A DNA stretch of 64,000 bases from JALOLV01 sp046295175 (GTDB lineage Bacteria > Bacteroidota > Bacteroidia > Cytophagales > Spirosomataceae): positions 1,116,001 to 1,180,000 of the forward strand of contig JBKBNY010000001.1 of the NCBI GenBank assembly GCA_046295175.1, in the 5' to 3' direction. Below the pieces are notes generated by a model. The model was not told the DNA's origin and ran no database searches. It saw nothing but the letters and a program-made list of their open reading frames with translations. Of the stretch, positions 17,267 through 24,942 are shown one piece after another; the first letter of the stretch is position 1, and every line of letters begins with the position of its first letter. A program made the position numbers and the translations under genes.

Positions 17267-17620
17267 ATGGAAACAAATCAAAACAAACATTTAGTATTGA
17301 AGTTATTGCTTCTTTTACAAACACTCGCCATTGTTATTTATACATATTTTGCCAGCCAAAATACAGGATGGGGCTTATTTGATGTCTTTATTGGCGATTT
17401 GATGAAAATAAATTGGAACGGACAATTCAACCTCGATTTTAGTTGCTATCTCCTCTTATCTGCTATCTGGATAATGTGGCGAAACCATTTCAAAATGAGT
17501 TCGGTACTGTTTGCAATCGTTGCTATGATTGTCGGCATCATGGTTTTTGCACCTTATCTTTTGTATTTATTATCTGTCGAAAAAGGAAATCTTAAAAAAG
17601 TTTTGGTTGGCAACCGATAA
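17267..17620 (+). CDS. DUF2834-like membrane protein
   Basis: The product has 117 residues with three membrane segments (~12-30, 57-72, 78-103). The layout FNLDFSCYLLLSAIWIMWRN followed by FAPYLLYLLSVEKGN resembles DUF2834 proteins, in which a NxDF-like segment precedes helix two and a P-x-FLYLR-like segment ends helix three. The function of the family is unknown. It is the second gene of a two-gene unit with the upstream four-helix protein. Confidence 0.65.
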   Translation: METNQNKHLVLKLLLLLQTLAIVIYTYFASQNTGWGLFDVFIGDLMKINWNGQFNLDFSCYLLLSAIWIMWRNHFKMSSVLFAIVAMIVGIMVFAPYLLYLLSVEKGNLKKVLVGNR

Positions 17621-17631
17621 TTCGAGTGAAA

Positions 17632-17677
17632 CTGTCTGCCTCCCGACAAATAAATTTTTCAGACATTGCTACCTTTG
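17632..17677 (+). promoter_or_regulatory. Shared-element promoter of lysE-like gene
   Basis: CTGTC (17632-17636), six bases, CCGACAA (17643-17649), exactly 20 bp, then the -7 box TACCTTTG (17670-17677). The same geometry occurs at 18321 and 22506. The -7 box also overlaps a 10-bp inverted repeat, ACCTTTGTTG/CAACAAAGGT (17671-17680 and 17689-17698), that ends one base before the ATG. Confidence 0.65.
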
Positions 17678-17698
17678 TTGCATAAAATCAACAAAGGT

Positions 17699-18319
17699 AT
17701 GTCTGAATCATTGGCAATATTATTATTAACCGCACTCATTAGTTTTGTGGGTTCGATTCATCCGGGGCCAGTCAATTTGGCGGTAGTGCAAGCTACGCTT
17801 TCTCGGAGTTTCAAAGTAGGTGTTTGGGTAGCTATTAGTGGAACGCTTCCTGAAATCATTTATACCATTATTGCACTCAAAAGTCAAGTTTTTTTGACCA
17901 AAAATCCAACAATTCTCGAAATTTTAGAAGTAGCCATTATTCCTTTTTTCCTGATAATTGGCGTCCACAGTTTTTACTTTAGCTCAAAATCAAACAAAGA
18001 ATTTAATCTAAACAATAGGCCAAAAGAAATTATTGGTGGATTCGTTAGTGGCATGCTCAACCCTCAGTTACTGCCTTTTTGGGTGGTTGTTTTGGTGTAT
18101 CTCAATACATTTTTTAGCCTAAATTCAGTGAGTTCGCAAGTTTCGTTTGTGTTGGGAGCCGCTTTAGGAGCATTTCTGATTTTATTGATTTTTGCGTATT
18201 TGGCAAAGCGTTTTCAAATCAAAATACTTGGTCTATTCCGCCGCTATTCCATCGAAAAAGTCATCGGATTATTTTTTATTTCGATGTCTGTGTTTCAAAC
18301 TTTTAAAATTCTTCTCTGA
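17699..18319 (+). CDS. LysE-family amino-acid/metabolite exporter
   Basis: 206 residues from ATG 17699 (MSESLAILLL). An upstream in-frame ATG at 17666 lies inside the promoter and was rejected. There are six predicted membrane helices. The family signature VGSIHPGPVNLAVVQATLSR (residues 14-33) follows helix one, and SGMLNPQLLPFWVVVLVY is the second conserved half. LysE/RhtB transporters export small molecules by proton antiport; the substrate is unknown. It is transcribed alone from the promoter at 17632-17677, with only about 20 nt of leader, most of it a perfect inverted repeat. Confidence 0.87.
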   Translation: MSESLAILLLTALISFVGSIHPGPVNLAVVQATLSRSFKVGVWVAISGTLPEIIYTIIALKSQVFLTKNPTILEILEVAIIPFFLIIGVHSFYFSSKSNKEFNLNNRPKEIIGGFVSGMLNPQLLPFWVVVLVYLNTFFSLNSVSSQVSFVLGAALGAFLILLIFAYLAKRFQIKILGLFRRYSIEKVIGLFFISMSVFQTFKILL

Positions 18320-18320
18320 A

Positions 18321-18366
18321 TTGTCAACCAGCCGACAATTCGTTTTTTACCAATCCGCCAACTTTG
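18321..18366 (+). promoter_or_regulatory. Shared-element promoter of YHS operon
   Basis: TTGTC (18321-18325), AACCAG, CCGACAA (18332-18338), exactly 20 bp, then CAACTTTG (18359-18366) as a one-mismatch -7 box. TTGTC and GACAA form a 5-bp inverted repeat with an 8-bp spacer, as a dimeric regulator would bind. The YHS operon start is 28 bp downstream. Confidence 0.65.
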
Positions 18367-18393
18367 TGATGTAAATTTTAAATCTCTATCAAA

Positions 18394-18840
18394 ATGAAAA
18401 ACAAATTTAGTGCGATAATTATTCTGCTCATGATTTTTTCGAAATGTGTTTTTGCACAAGAAAAAGCTATTTTCATCAAAAACGGAATTGCAATTAATGG
18501 CTATGATGCCGTAGCGTATTTTACTGAAAGTAAGCCAGTTGAAGGAAAAACAGACTTTAGCTTTGATTGGAAAGATGCCAAATGGTTGTTTAGTTCACAA
18601 GCCAACTTAGATGCTTTCAAAGCCAATCCAACAAAATACGCTCCGCAATACGGAGGCTTTTGTGCATACGGTGTGAGCGAAAACCACAAATCGCCAACCG
18701 ACCCCAATGCTTGGACAATTGTCGATGACAAACTTTACCTCAATTATAGCAAAAAAGTAAAAGAATTATGGTCGAAGGATATTCCGAACCGTATTCAGAA
18801 AGCGAATGAACTTTGGCCTTCTCTCAATAAATCTAACTAA
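18394..18840 (+). CDS. Secreted YHS-domain protein 1
   Basis: The product has 148 residues with a signal peptide (residues 1-21, ending VFAQ). The YHS-type core runs NGIAINGYDAVAYFTESKPV, FSFDWKDAKWLFSSQANLDA and YAPQYGGFCAYGVSENHKSP. YHS domains are small, often metal- or haem-associated modules; here the single Cys in GGFCAYG is the likely ligand position. No enzymatic partner is visible. It is the first gene of an apparent operon: a paralogue starts 18 bp after its stop and a DoxX-like gene follows. Its promoter carries the island-wide element. Confidence 0.87.
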   Translation: MKNKFSAIIILLMIFSKCVFAQEKAIFIKNGIAINGYDAVAYFTESKPVEGKTDFSFDWKDAKWLFSSQANLDAFKANPTKYAPQYGGFCAYGVSENHKSPTDPNAWTIVDDKLYLNYSKKVKELWSKDIPNRIQKANELWPSLNKSN

Positions 18841-18858
18841 CCTAAAACCATCAACAAA

Positions 18859-19320
18859 ATGAATTTCCGATTTTTAACCTTATGCTTTTTAGTGGGATTC
18901 ACCACTCAAATTTTGGCTCAAACAGCCGTTCGAGCCAAACAATTTAACCTCGAAAACGGCTTGGCGATTCAAGGCTACGACCCCGTGGCATATTTTACGC
19001 AAAACAAGGCCATTGAAGGAAACAAGCAATTCAGTGCCAACTTTGAAGGTGCAACCTACCGATTTGCCAGTGCAGCCAACAAAGATATATTTCTGAAAGA
19101 CCCTAAAAAGTATGAACCACAATACGGTGGTTGGTGTGCGTATGCGATGGGAGCCACGGGTGAAAAAGTAGAAATCGACCCCGAAACTTTCAAGATTTTG
19201 AATGGAAAACTCTACCTTTTTTATCATTCTTGGGCAAATAATACGCTTTTGAAATGGAATAAAGATGAAACCAATCTAAAGTCGAAGGCCGATAAGAGTT
19301 GGATGAATATTTTTCACTAA
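18859..19320 (+). CDS. Secreted YHS-domain protein 2
   Basis: 153 residues, paralogous to the preceding gene. Signal peptide MNFRFLTLCFLVGFTTQILAQ, then LENGLAIQGYDPVAYFTQNK, FEGATYRFASAANKDIFLKD and YEPQYGGWCAYAMGATGEKV. The Cys in GGWCAYA aligns with the one in YHS protein 1. The C-terminal half differs (WANNTLLKWNKDETNLKSK), so the pair has diverged and probably is not a very recent duplication. It is the middle gene of the YHS-YHS-DoxX operon, with gaps of 18 and 16 bp. Confidence 0.87.
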   Translation: MNFRFLTLCFLVGFTTQILAQTAVRAKQFNLENGLAIQGYDPVAYFTQNKAIEGNKQFSANFEGATYRFASAANKDIFLKDPKKYEPQYGGWCAYAMGATGEKVEIDPETFKILNGKLYLFYHSWANNTLLKWNKDETNLKSKADKSWMNIFH

Positions 19321-19336
19321 TTTAACCCAAAATACA

Positions 19337-19732
19337 ATGAACCTTTCTAAAATAAGCTCTTGGATTTTACGAATCGTTGCCGCTGCGATTCTTTTACAAA
19401 CACTTTATTTCAAATTTACGGCACATCCTGAGTCGGTTGAGTTGTTTAGCAAACTCGGTGTTGAACCGTGGGGAAGAATCGGAACGGGTGTTTTGGAGTT
19501 GATTACTGGTATTTTATTACTCATTCCTGCAACGGCGTTTATTGGTGGATTTCTCGGAATGGGACTCATGTTTGGAGCAATTGCTTCGCATTTATTTGTT
19601 ATCGGAATCGAGTCGAAAGGCGATGGCGGTCAGCTTTTTATGTTGGCAATTGTAGTATTAATTTGCTCGATTTTCATTCAAGTTATTCACCGAAACGAAG
19701 GGAAAAGGCTTTTAAAATTAATTATTAAATAG
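19337..19732 (+). CDS. DoxX-like membrane protein
   Basis: The product has 131 residues with four membrane helices. It has the DoxX/MauE-like pattern: helix one (LRIVAAAILLQTLYFKFTAH) with a KF-x-A-P motif, then GRIGTGVLELITGILLLIP and GGFLGMGLMFGAIASHLFVI. DoxX-family proteins are linked to thiol/oxidative stress or quinone chemistry in several bacteria, but no function can be fixed here. It is last in the YHS operon. Confidence 0.8.
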   Translation: MNLSKISSWILRIVAAAILLQTLYFKFTAHPESVELFSKLGVEPWGRIGTGVLELITGILLLIPATAFIGGFLGMGLMFGAIASHLFVIGIESKGDGGQLFMLAIVVLICSIFIQVIHRNEGKRLLKLIIK

Positions 19733-20106
19733 ATAAAACAACGTTTCGACGCTCATTGCTAATCTACGTTCTTAATTTATACCTTCATTTTCTGAAAATA
19801 ACTACACTGTAAAATAATTAACTTTGATTTTTAGCAGCTGATTTTCGCAGATTTAAAAAAATCAACAAGTGCTACGGTGTGAATTTTAAAGAAGATAAAT
19901 TATAACGGAACTATAAAGATGTTGTCACAGATTTTAAACCGCAGAAACCGCAGATTAAATGACGCAGATTTTCACAGATACTATTTCATTTTCAGCGAAA
20001 ATCAGCGTTTTTTTTAGAAATTAGCGTCATCTGCGTGAAATATTTTCTTATTGCGACATTATCTTTATAATTCCGAATTATAATATAATAACCAAAATAT
20101 CACCGA
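19733..20106. repeat. Gene-free 374-bp gap with CGCAGATTTTCACAGAT-type repeats
   Basis: No credible ORF. It contains repeated and inverted copies of TTTCGCAGATTT, CCGCAGATTAAATGACGCAG, TTTTCACAGATACT, AAAATCAGCG and AGCGTCATCTGCGTG between about 19840 and 20045. This is the composite imperfect inverted repeat common as a dispersed element in Bacteroidota. It may fold as a long RNA hairpin. Confidence 0.65.
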
Positions 20107-21123
20107 ATGAAAATTCCTCTTTCAATCATAAAAATCTTCAATTACGAATACTGGCCTTGGTGGGTTTTCTATCTACCAATGGCTCCTTATTGGCTTTATT
20201 TATCGGCTAAAACTCGTTCGCTTACTTTTTTCACGGCCGTCAATCCGGGAATTGAAGCGGGTGGTTTTTATGGTGAAAGTAAAATTGACATTCTGAAAAA
20301 TATCAACCCTCAATATTTGCCCAAAACTGTTTTCATTGATAAAACACAAGATTTTGAAAAAGCTATTAAACAATTAGAAATCAATCAGTTGACTTTCCCT
20401 TTAATCGCAAAACCCAATATTGGTGAAAGAGGGACAAATGTTGCAAAAATCGAATCTTTGGAGCAATTAAAGGCCTATCATTTGCAAACACCCGAAGATT
20501 ACATCATTCAAGAATTCATTACGTATCCCATAGAATTTGGCGTACTTTTTAGTCGTTTACCTAATCAATCACGTGGCAAAGTTTCGTCATTAACGATGAA
20601 GGAATTTCTAACCATAACAGGCGACGGAAAGTCAACGATTCGTGAATTGATTGAGCAATCTACCCGAGCCAGATTTCAGTTAGAGGTTCTAGAAGCAAAA
20701 TTAGGCGAAGGAATGAATGAAGTTTTACCGAAAGATGAAAAACGACTCCTCGAACCCATCGGGAATCATTGCCGAGGCACAAAATTTGTCAATGCAAATC
20801 AGTTTATCAACGAAAAATTAGACGAAGTTTTCAGCAAAATTGCCGAAAGCTTTGATGGTTTTTATTACGGTCGTTTCGATATGAAAGTAGCAAGTATCGA
20901 AGATTTGTATCGAGGCGAAAATATAAGAATCATGGAACTTAATGGCGTAAGCTCCGACCCAGGGCATATCTACGACCCTAACTACCGACTTTGGCAAGCT
21001 TACCGAGATTTAAGCTGGCATTGGAAACGCAGTGCCGAAATCAGCATTCAGAATCAAAAAAACGGTTTTTTACCTTTACCTTTCAGCGAAGTTTGGGCAA
21101 TAATTAAGAAACATTTTTTGTAG
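20107..21123 (+). CDS. ATP-grasp (D-alanine-D-alanine ligase-like) protein
   Basis: The product has 338 residues. The ATP-grasp core is visible: PLIAKPNIGERGTNVAKI as the nucleotide-binding Lys/Gly loop (~99-116), YIIQEFITYPIEFGVLF as the hinge (~134-150) and the metal-binding end IRIMELNGVSSDPGHIYDP (~279-297), with E-x-N. The N-terminal ~25 residues are aromatic and partly hydrophobic (WPWWVFYLPMAPYWLYLSAK), suggesting membrane association. The substrate pair is unknown; Ddl-like peptide-bond formation is inferred from the fold only. It is a stand-alone gene. Confidence 0.8.
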   Translation: MKIPLSIIKIFNYEYWPWWVFYLPMAPYWLYLSAKTRSLTFFTAVNPGIEAGGFYGESKIDILKNINPQYLPKTVFIDKTQDFEKAIKQLEINQLTFPLIAKPNIGERGTNVAKIESLEQLKAYHLQTPEDYIIQEFITYPIEFGVLFSRLPNQSRGKVSSLTMKEFLTITGDGKSTIRELIEQSTRARFQLEVLEAKLGEGMNEVLPKDEKRLLEPIGNHCRGTKFVNANQFINEKLDEVFSKIAESFDGFYYGRFDMKVASIEDLYRGENIRIMELNGVSSDPGHIYDPNYRLWQAYRDLSWHWKRSAEISIQNQKNGFLPLPFSEVWAIIKKHFL

Positions 21124-21196
21124 AAAAACTGAATGATTTCACAGTCAGTAATTCACGATATAAAAAAGTATAGAAAATAGATTTAGTAAAGAGACA

Positions 21197-21667
21197 ATGA
21201 AAGATAATATAATAAGAAAAGTACAAATTCATGATTTAACAGGTCTTAAAGAAGTTTTAGATTCAAGTGAACTATTCCCATCTGAATATCTTGACGATAT
21301 GATTTCAGATTATTTTAATAATGCGGAGACCGAAGATATTTGGTTTACATGTATCGAAAACAATCAGCCCATAGCGATTGGCTATTGTGCCCCAGAAAAG
21401 CTAACAAACGGAACATATAATCTCTATGCAATTGCAGTCAGAAAAGAGTTTCAAGGTCAAGGGATTGGACATAAAATGATGCACTTTATAGAAAATCTGC
21501 TCTTAAAGAATGGTAAAAGAGTATTGATTGTTGAGACTTCCAGTATTGAGCACTACGCATTAACACGAAAATTTTACGACAAACTTGGCTATCGTCAAGA
21601 GGCTGTTATCAAAGATTTTTGGGATGATGGGGAAGATAAAGTAATATTTTGGAAGAAATTATACTGA
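21197..21667 (+). CDS. GNAT-family N-acetyltransferase
   Basis: The product has 156 residues. The acetyl-CoA-binding motif A is YNLYAIAVRKEFQGQGIGHK (R/Q-x-x-G-x-G/A; ~75-94), followed by motif B with YDKLGYRQEAVIKDFWDDGE near the C-terminus. There is no membrane segment. The acceptor (protein N-terminus, antibiotic or small amine) cannot be told. It is a single gene 73 bp after the ATP-grasp gene. Confidence 0.87.
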   Translation: MKDNIIRKVQIHDLTGLKEVLDSSELFPSEYLDDMISDYFNNAETEDIWFTCIENNQPIAIGYCAPEKLTNGTYNLYAIAVRKEFQGQGIGHKMMHFIENLLLKNGKRVLIVETSSIEHYALTRKFYDKLGYRQEAVIKDFWDDGEDKVIFWKKLY

Positions 21668-21784
21668 AAGTAAGATATTGAATTTATATAGTATTGTACT
21701 AATCATGTTTAAATAGATACTTTAGGAATTTTTGGTATCAATTTGTAAATTTTTTAAATACAAATATTTGTAAATCCTTTTTTG

Positions 21785-21792
21785 TATATTTG
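21785..21792 (+). promoter_or_regulatory. -7 box of the Crp/Fnr gene
   Basis: TATATTTG fits TAnnTTTG and lies 22 bp before the ATG at 21815. The upstream region is very AT-rich with repeated ATTTGTAAAT blocks (21741-21750, 21766-21775) that could be autoregulatory sites. No well-spaced -33 TTG was found. Confidence 0.5.
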
Positions 21793-21814
21793 ATAGTACT
21801 ACCTAAAAACACTG

Positions 21815-22483
21815 ATGAACCTCGATACAAAATATTGGTACCTCAGAGACCATAAACTTTTTGATGTACTTTCTTCTTCAGAATTGAAATCAATTTGTAT
21901 GATTACCAATTTCAAATCGGCGAAGAAAGGCGAAATCATTTTGTTTTCGCACGATGAAAACACAAGGGTTTATTTTTTGAAAAAAGGTACGCTTAAAATT
22001 GTAGAAATCGACGAAAAAGGCAATGAAATCGTTAAAGACGTCATTCAAAAAGGGGATATTTTTGGAGAATTTACCTTAACCGAAACACAGTCGGATGAAT
22101 ATGCAGTAGCCGTTTCGGATAATGTGATTTGTTGCAGTTTTAAGATGGATGATTTTGAAAAACTTTTAGAGAAAAACCCTCAATTGGGACTTTCTTACAC
22201 GAAATGGATGGGTTTTAGGTTTAAAAGACTTCAAAATCGCTACTCGAATCTAATGTTTAAGGATGTTCGCACACGCTTCAAAAGCTTTTTAGAAGAGTGG
22301 GCTGCCAAAGAAGGCACGGCGTCGGCCAATGAAGTTGTTTTGACAAACTATCTTACCCATCAAGACATCGCCAGTTTGATTTGTAGCACACGCCAGACGG
22401 TAACGCAACTCTTCAATGAGTTCAAAGAAAAAGGTATTTTAGATTACTCTCGCACCGAAATTATTCTGAAAAAAGCTGCATAA
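21815..22483 (+). CDS. Crp/Fnr-family transcriptional regulator
   Basis: 222 residues, closer to full-length CRP than the other two regulators in this window. The N-terminal effector barrel contains KKGEIILFSHDENTRVYFLK and GDIFGEFTLTETQSDEYAVA; the PBC-like GE-x-T pattern is present but lacks the Arg-Ser pair that binds cAMP in E. coli CRP. The C-terminal helix-turn-helix NYLTHQDIASLICSTRQTVT followed by QLFNEFKEKGILDY is canonical. It ends only 88 bp before the DM13 gene, whose promoter carries the shared element, so it is a prime candidate to bind that element (inference). Confidence 0.9.
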   Translation: MNLDTKYWYLRDHKLFDVLSSSELKSICMITNFKSAKKGEIILFSHDENTRVYFLKKGTLKIVEIDEKGNEIVKDVIQKGDIFGEFTLTETQSDEYAVAVSDNVICCSFKMDDFEKLLEKNPQLGLSYTKWMGFRFKRLQNRYSNLMFKDVRTRFKSFLEEWAAKEGTASANEVVLTNYLTHQDIASLICSTRQTVTQLFNEFKEKGILDYSRTEIILKKAA

Positions 22484-22505
22484 AATTTTCATAGATTTTT
22501 TGTTT

Positions 22506-22551
22506 AGGTCGTCCAGCCGACAATCCAATTTTCAGCCAACACTGATATTTG
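22506..22551 (+). promoter_or_regulatory. Shared-element promoter of DM13 gene
   Basis: AGGTC (22506-22510), six bases, CCGACAA (22517-22523), exactly 20 bp, then GATATTTG (22544-22551) as a one-mismatch -7 box. The geometry is identical to 17632-17677 and 18321-18366. GTCG and CGAC also form a short inverted repeat. Confidence 0.65.
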
Positions 22552-22570
22552 TATTGTAAAACAAAAAACT

Positions 22571-23026
22571 ATGAAAACAATCATCGCTCTTATTGCCGCT
22601 GTGTTTTTGGCTGGATGCCAGAAAGACGATATTCTCGAAAATCCTGATACAAATTCTACCACCAACTCAATGGTCAATAATATGACCACGCAAACGAATT
22701 TTAACCCAGCCGGACAGACACTTGTACTACAAGGAAACTTCGAGAGTGCCGTACATGCCACATCGGGAGTTGTAAAAATCTACGAAGACAAAGACAAAAA
22801 ACGCACGCTGGTTTTTGAAAATTTCAAGACCGATGCTGGTCCTGATTTACGAATTTACCTCGCCGAAGACCGTTCGGTAACCAATTTCATTCAGATAACC
22901 GATAAAGTACAAAATGGTAATCTTTCCTTGGCAATTCCTACCAATGCCGATTTGAAAAAACAAAATCACGTACTGATTTGGTGCCGACAATTTTCGGTTT
23001 TGTTCGGCTTTGCAACTTTAAAATAA
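22571..23026 (+). CDS. DM13-domain lipoprotein
   Basis: The product has 151 residues. The signal peptide ends in a lipobox, LAGC (Cys at ~16), followed by an Asn/Thr-rich linker. The DM13 fold starts LVLQGNFESAVHATSGVVKI, continues through ENFKTDAGPDLRIYLAED, and ends LIWCRQFSVLFGFATLK with the invariant Cys. DM13 domains are proposed to be cytochrome-like electron carriers, with the Cys as the key residue; the natural partner here is unknown. It is preceded by the shared-element promoter and followed by a perfect hairpin. Confidence 0.88.
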   Translation: MKTIIALIAAVFLAGCQKDDILENPDTNSTTNSMVNNMTTQTNFNPAGQTLVLQGNFESAVHATSGVVKIYEDKDKKRTLVFENFKTDAGPDLRIYLAEDRSVTNFIQITDKVQNGNLSLAIPTNADLKKQNHVLIWCRQFSVLFGFATLK

Positions 23027-23033
23027 ATCTTAA

Positions 23034-23066
23034 AGATGTGGGACACCTTTAAGGTGTCCCACATCT
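23034..23066. terminator. Perfect 14-bp hairpin after DM13 gene
   Basis: AGATGTGGGACACC and GGTGTCCCACATCT pair perfectly over a 5-nt loop, starting 8 bp after the DM13 stop. It probably attenuates or ends transcription before the porin-like gene. Confidence 0.65.
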
Positions 23067-23085
23067 AAATAACATTTTTACAAAC

Positions 23086-23817
23086 ATGAAAAAAATAATC
23101 ATATTTCTATTATTAAGTAGCTCATTATCAGCACAATATCAGTACACCAAAACCCAAAGAAACCTCGATTTTGCTCTTGCGTTTGGCACGGCTGCTTCTC
23201 CTTCGGTTTCATATCAAAAACTTTATGGAATTGGTAAATCTGACCGCTTTAAAATTGGTTGGGGTGTGCGTCTGAATACATTTTTTAGCGGACAAAAAAA
23301 TTACATCACTGCACCAGCAAATCTGACTTCGGGTACGCAGAGTATTGTGGCTTTGTTTACCGAAAACATTGCGAGCAACCTCGATACCCTACAACTAACA
23401 AAATCGGCTTTGGGTAGTTTAAATGGTAAAGTTGTGCTACAATACAGTTTTCGAAAACTCGATGTTGGGTTCAATATTGATGCCGTTGGATTCTCGTTTG
23501 GCAAAAAGCAATCGGGTAAATTTGTGGCAAATGAGTCGAAATCGCTCAATAATTCTACTCAAACTGCTAAACCAACACCATTTAATTTGCTACTGGTTAG
23601 CGATAGCGACATTGGAAGTTTGAACTCAGAATTATATTTTCGATATTGGGTCAATGACCGTTTTGCGGTGCGTGCAGGTGCAAGTTTTCAGTTTTTGGAA
23701 TACACAAGCGACAAAGTATTAACCTTTGAAAACGACCGTTTTCGACACAAAACCTTATTACCTTTCATAGCCATCACATATTCACCATTTAAAATGATTT
23801 ACAAAGATGCTCGCTAA
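23086..23817 (+). CDS. Putative outer-membrane protein, unknown
   Basis: The product has 243 residues with a signal peptide (MKKIIIFLLLSSSLSAQ). The body alternates hydrophobic and polar residues in short strands (FDIGW-like FKIGWGVRLNTFFSG, VVLQYSFRKLDVGFNIDAVG, LYFRYWVNDRFAVRAG, LLPFIAITYSPF), as in 8-12-strand beta barrels. No family was recognised. The 3' end overlaps the YceI start by 11 bp, so it is cotranslated with YceI and DinB genes. Confidence 0.7.
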   Translation: MKKIIIFLLLSSSLSAQYQYTKTQRNLDFALAFGTAASPSVSYQKLYGIGKSDRFKIGWGVRLNTFFSGQKNYITAPANLTSGTQSIVALFTENIASNLDTLQLTKSALGSLNGKVVLQYSFRKLDVGFNIDAVGFSFGKKQSGKFVANESKSLNNSTQTAKPTPFNLLLVSDSDIGSLNSELYFRYWVNDRFAVRAGASFQFLEYTSDKVLTFENDRFRHKTLLPFIAITYSPFKMIYKDAR

Positions 23818-24355
23818 ATTATCGAAAAGTATTCTTTTGTTGTTTGTCATCGTGCAAGCCACATTGAGCCACGCCCAAAATTCGAAGCCCACGACCGCTG
23901 CCGTAACATTCAAGATTAAGCACGCATTGGGTTCGACAGCCGATGGTTCTTTCAAAGGTTTTTTGGGAACGGTGGTTTTCGATGCCAATAATCTTGCGGG
24001 TTCTGCATTAAAGGCAAGTATTGACACCAAAACCATTGATACAGGTTTGGGGCTTCGTGATAAAACCCTCAAAGGCAGCGATTACTTTGAAGTAGAAAAA
24101 TACCCAAAGATTTCGATGGTTTCGACCAAAATTGAAAAGGGGACAAAAGAAAACGAATACATCGGCTATTTTAATCTGACGATTAAAAAAACAACAAAAA
24201 ATGTAAAAATTCCTTTCACTTTTACCCAAAATGGCACAAATGCCCAATTGAAAAGCACTTTTCAGGTAAATAGATTAGAGTATGAGGTTGGAGAAAAGAG
24301 TTCGCTTTTGGGCGATATTGCCACAGTTTCTATCACTTTAAACGTTCAACAATAA
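23807..24355 (+). CDS. YceI-family protein
   Basis: 182 residues with a signal peptide (about residues 1-24, ending SHAQN). The YceI lipocalin-like beta barrel shows VTFKIKHALGSTADGSFKGF, VVFDANNLAGSALKASIDTK, LRDKTLKGSDYFEVEKYPKI and the C-terminal VNRLEYEVGEKSSLLGD. YceI proteins bind long polyprenyl/isoprenoid chains in the periplasm and are often stress-induced. A chain-binding YceI in a genome with a UbiA/type III PKS operon is suggestive, but no direct link is shown. It is the middle gene of a porin-YceI-DinB unit. Confidence 0.9.
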   Translation: MLAKLSKSILLLFVIVQATLSHAQNSKPTTAAVTFKIKHALGSTADGSFKGFLGTVVFDANNLAGSALKASIDTKTIDTGLGLRDKTLKGSDYFEVEKYPKISMVSTKIEKGTKENEYIGYFNLTIKKTTKNVKIPFTFTQNGTNAQLKSTFQVNRLEYEVGEKSSLLGDIATVSITLNVQQ

Positions 24356-24356
24356 A

Positions 24357-24869
24357 ATGACTATAAATGCCTCCCTCTCAGTTCTTAACCAATTAAATGA
24401 CCTACTTTCGCAACTAAAACCGATTGAATACACCCAAAAGCTGTCGGTTTTTAATGGAAGTAGCATCGGGCAACACGTACGACACACGGTAGAGTTTTTT
24501 CAGTGTTTACTCGAAGGATTCGACACTGGTACGATTGATTACGATGCAAGAAAACGGAATTTCCTCATCGAAACCGACTTAAATTATACGCTCACATTGG
24601 TCGAAATGATTCAGCAAAAAATCAAAGGTATCTCTAGTACTTATTCGCCAATTCAGCTTAGAGTAAGTTATGGAGATGCTGATTATGAATTGGTTGAAAC
24701 AAACTTCATGCGTGAATTAGTCTATCTCATCGAACACTCGATTCATCATTTTGCTTTGATTCGAATTGGGATTCAAGAGAATTTCAAGCACGTTGTCATC
24801 GAACCAAACTTTGGCGTAGCCTATTCGACCATAAAATTTAAAGAAAAAATCGCTGTTTGTGATAACTAA
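24357..24869 (+). CDS. DinB-family putative metal-dependent protein
   Basis: 170 residues forming a four-helix-bundle pattern. Candidate metal ligands are the His in SSIGQHVRHTVEFFQCLL (~41-45) and the His pair in YLIEHSIHHFALIRIGI (~130-134), which fit the three-His arrangement of DinB/YfiT proteins. Many family members are thiol S-transferases using bacillithiol or related thiols; that function is inferred. It begins 1 bp after the YceI stop, so it is translationally coupled. Confidence 0.82.
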   Translation: MTINASLSVLNQLNDLLSQLKPIEYTQKLSVFNGSSIGQHVRHTVEFFQCLLEGFDTGTIDYDARKRNFLIETDLNYTLTLVEMIQQKIKGISSTYSPIQLRVSYGDADYELVETNFMRELVYLIEHSIHHFALIRIGIQENFKHVVIEPNFGVAYSTIKFKEKIAVCDN

Positions 24870-24896
24870 TTAGGCGAGCAATAGTATACAGTCCAA

Positions 24897-24935
24897 TATT
24901 CATTCGAAAAATTCGAGTTATTCGATTCATTCTCC
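24897..24935. repeat. Dispersed TTCGAAAAATTCGA repeat, copy 2
   Basis: ATTCATTCGAAAAATTCGAG followed by TTATTCGATTCATTC resembles the block at 2921-2969 and the one at 55704-55735. It sits in the 73-bp gap before the NRDE gene. Confidence 0.5.
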
Positions 24936-24942
24936 ATCAAAT

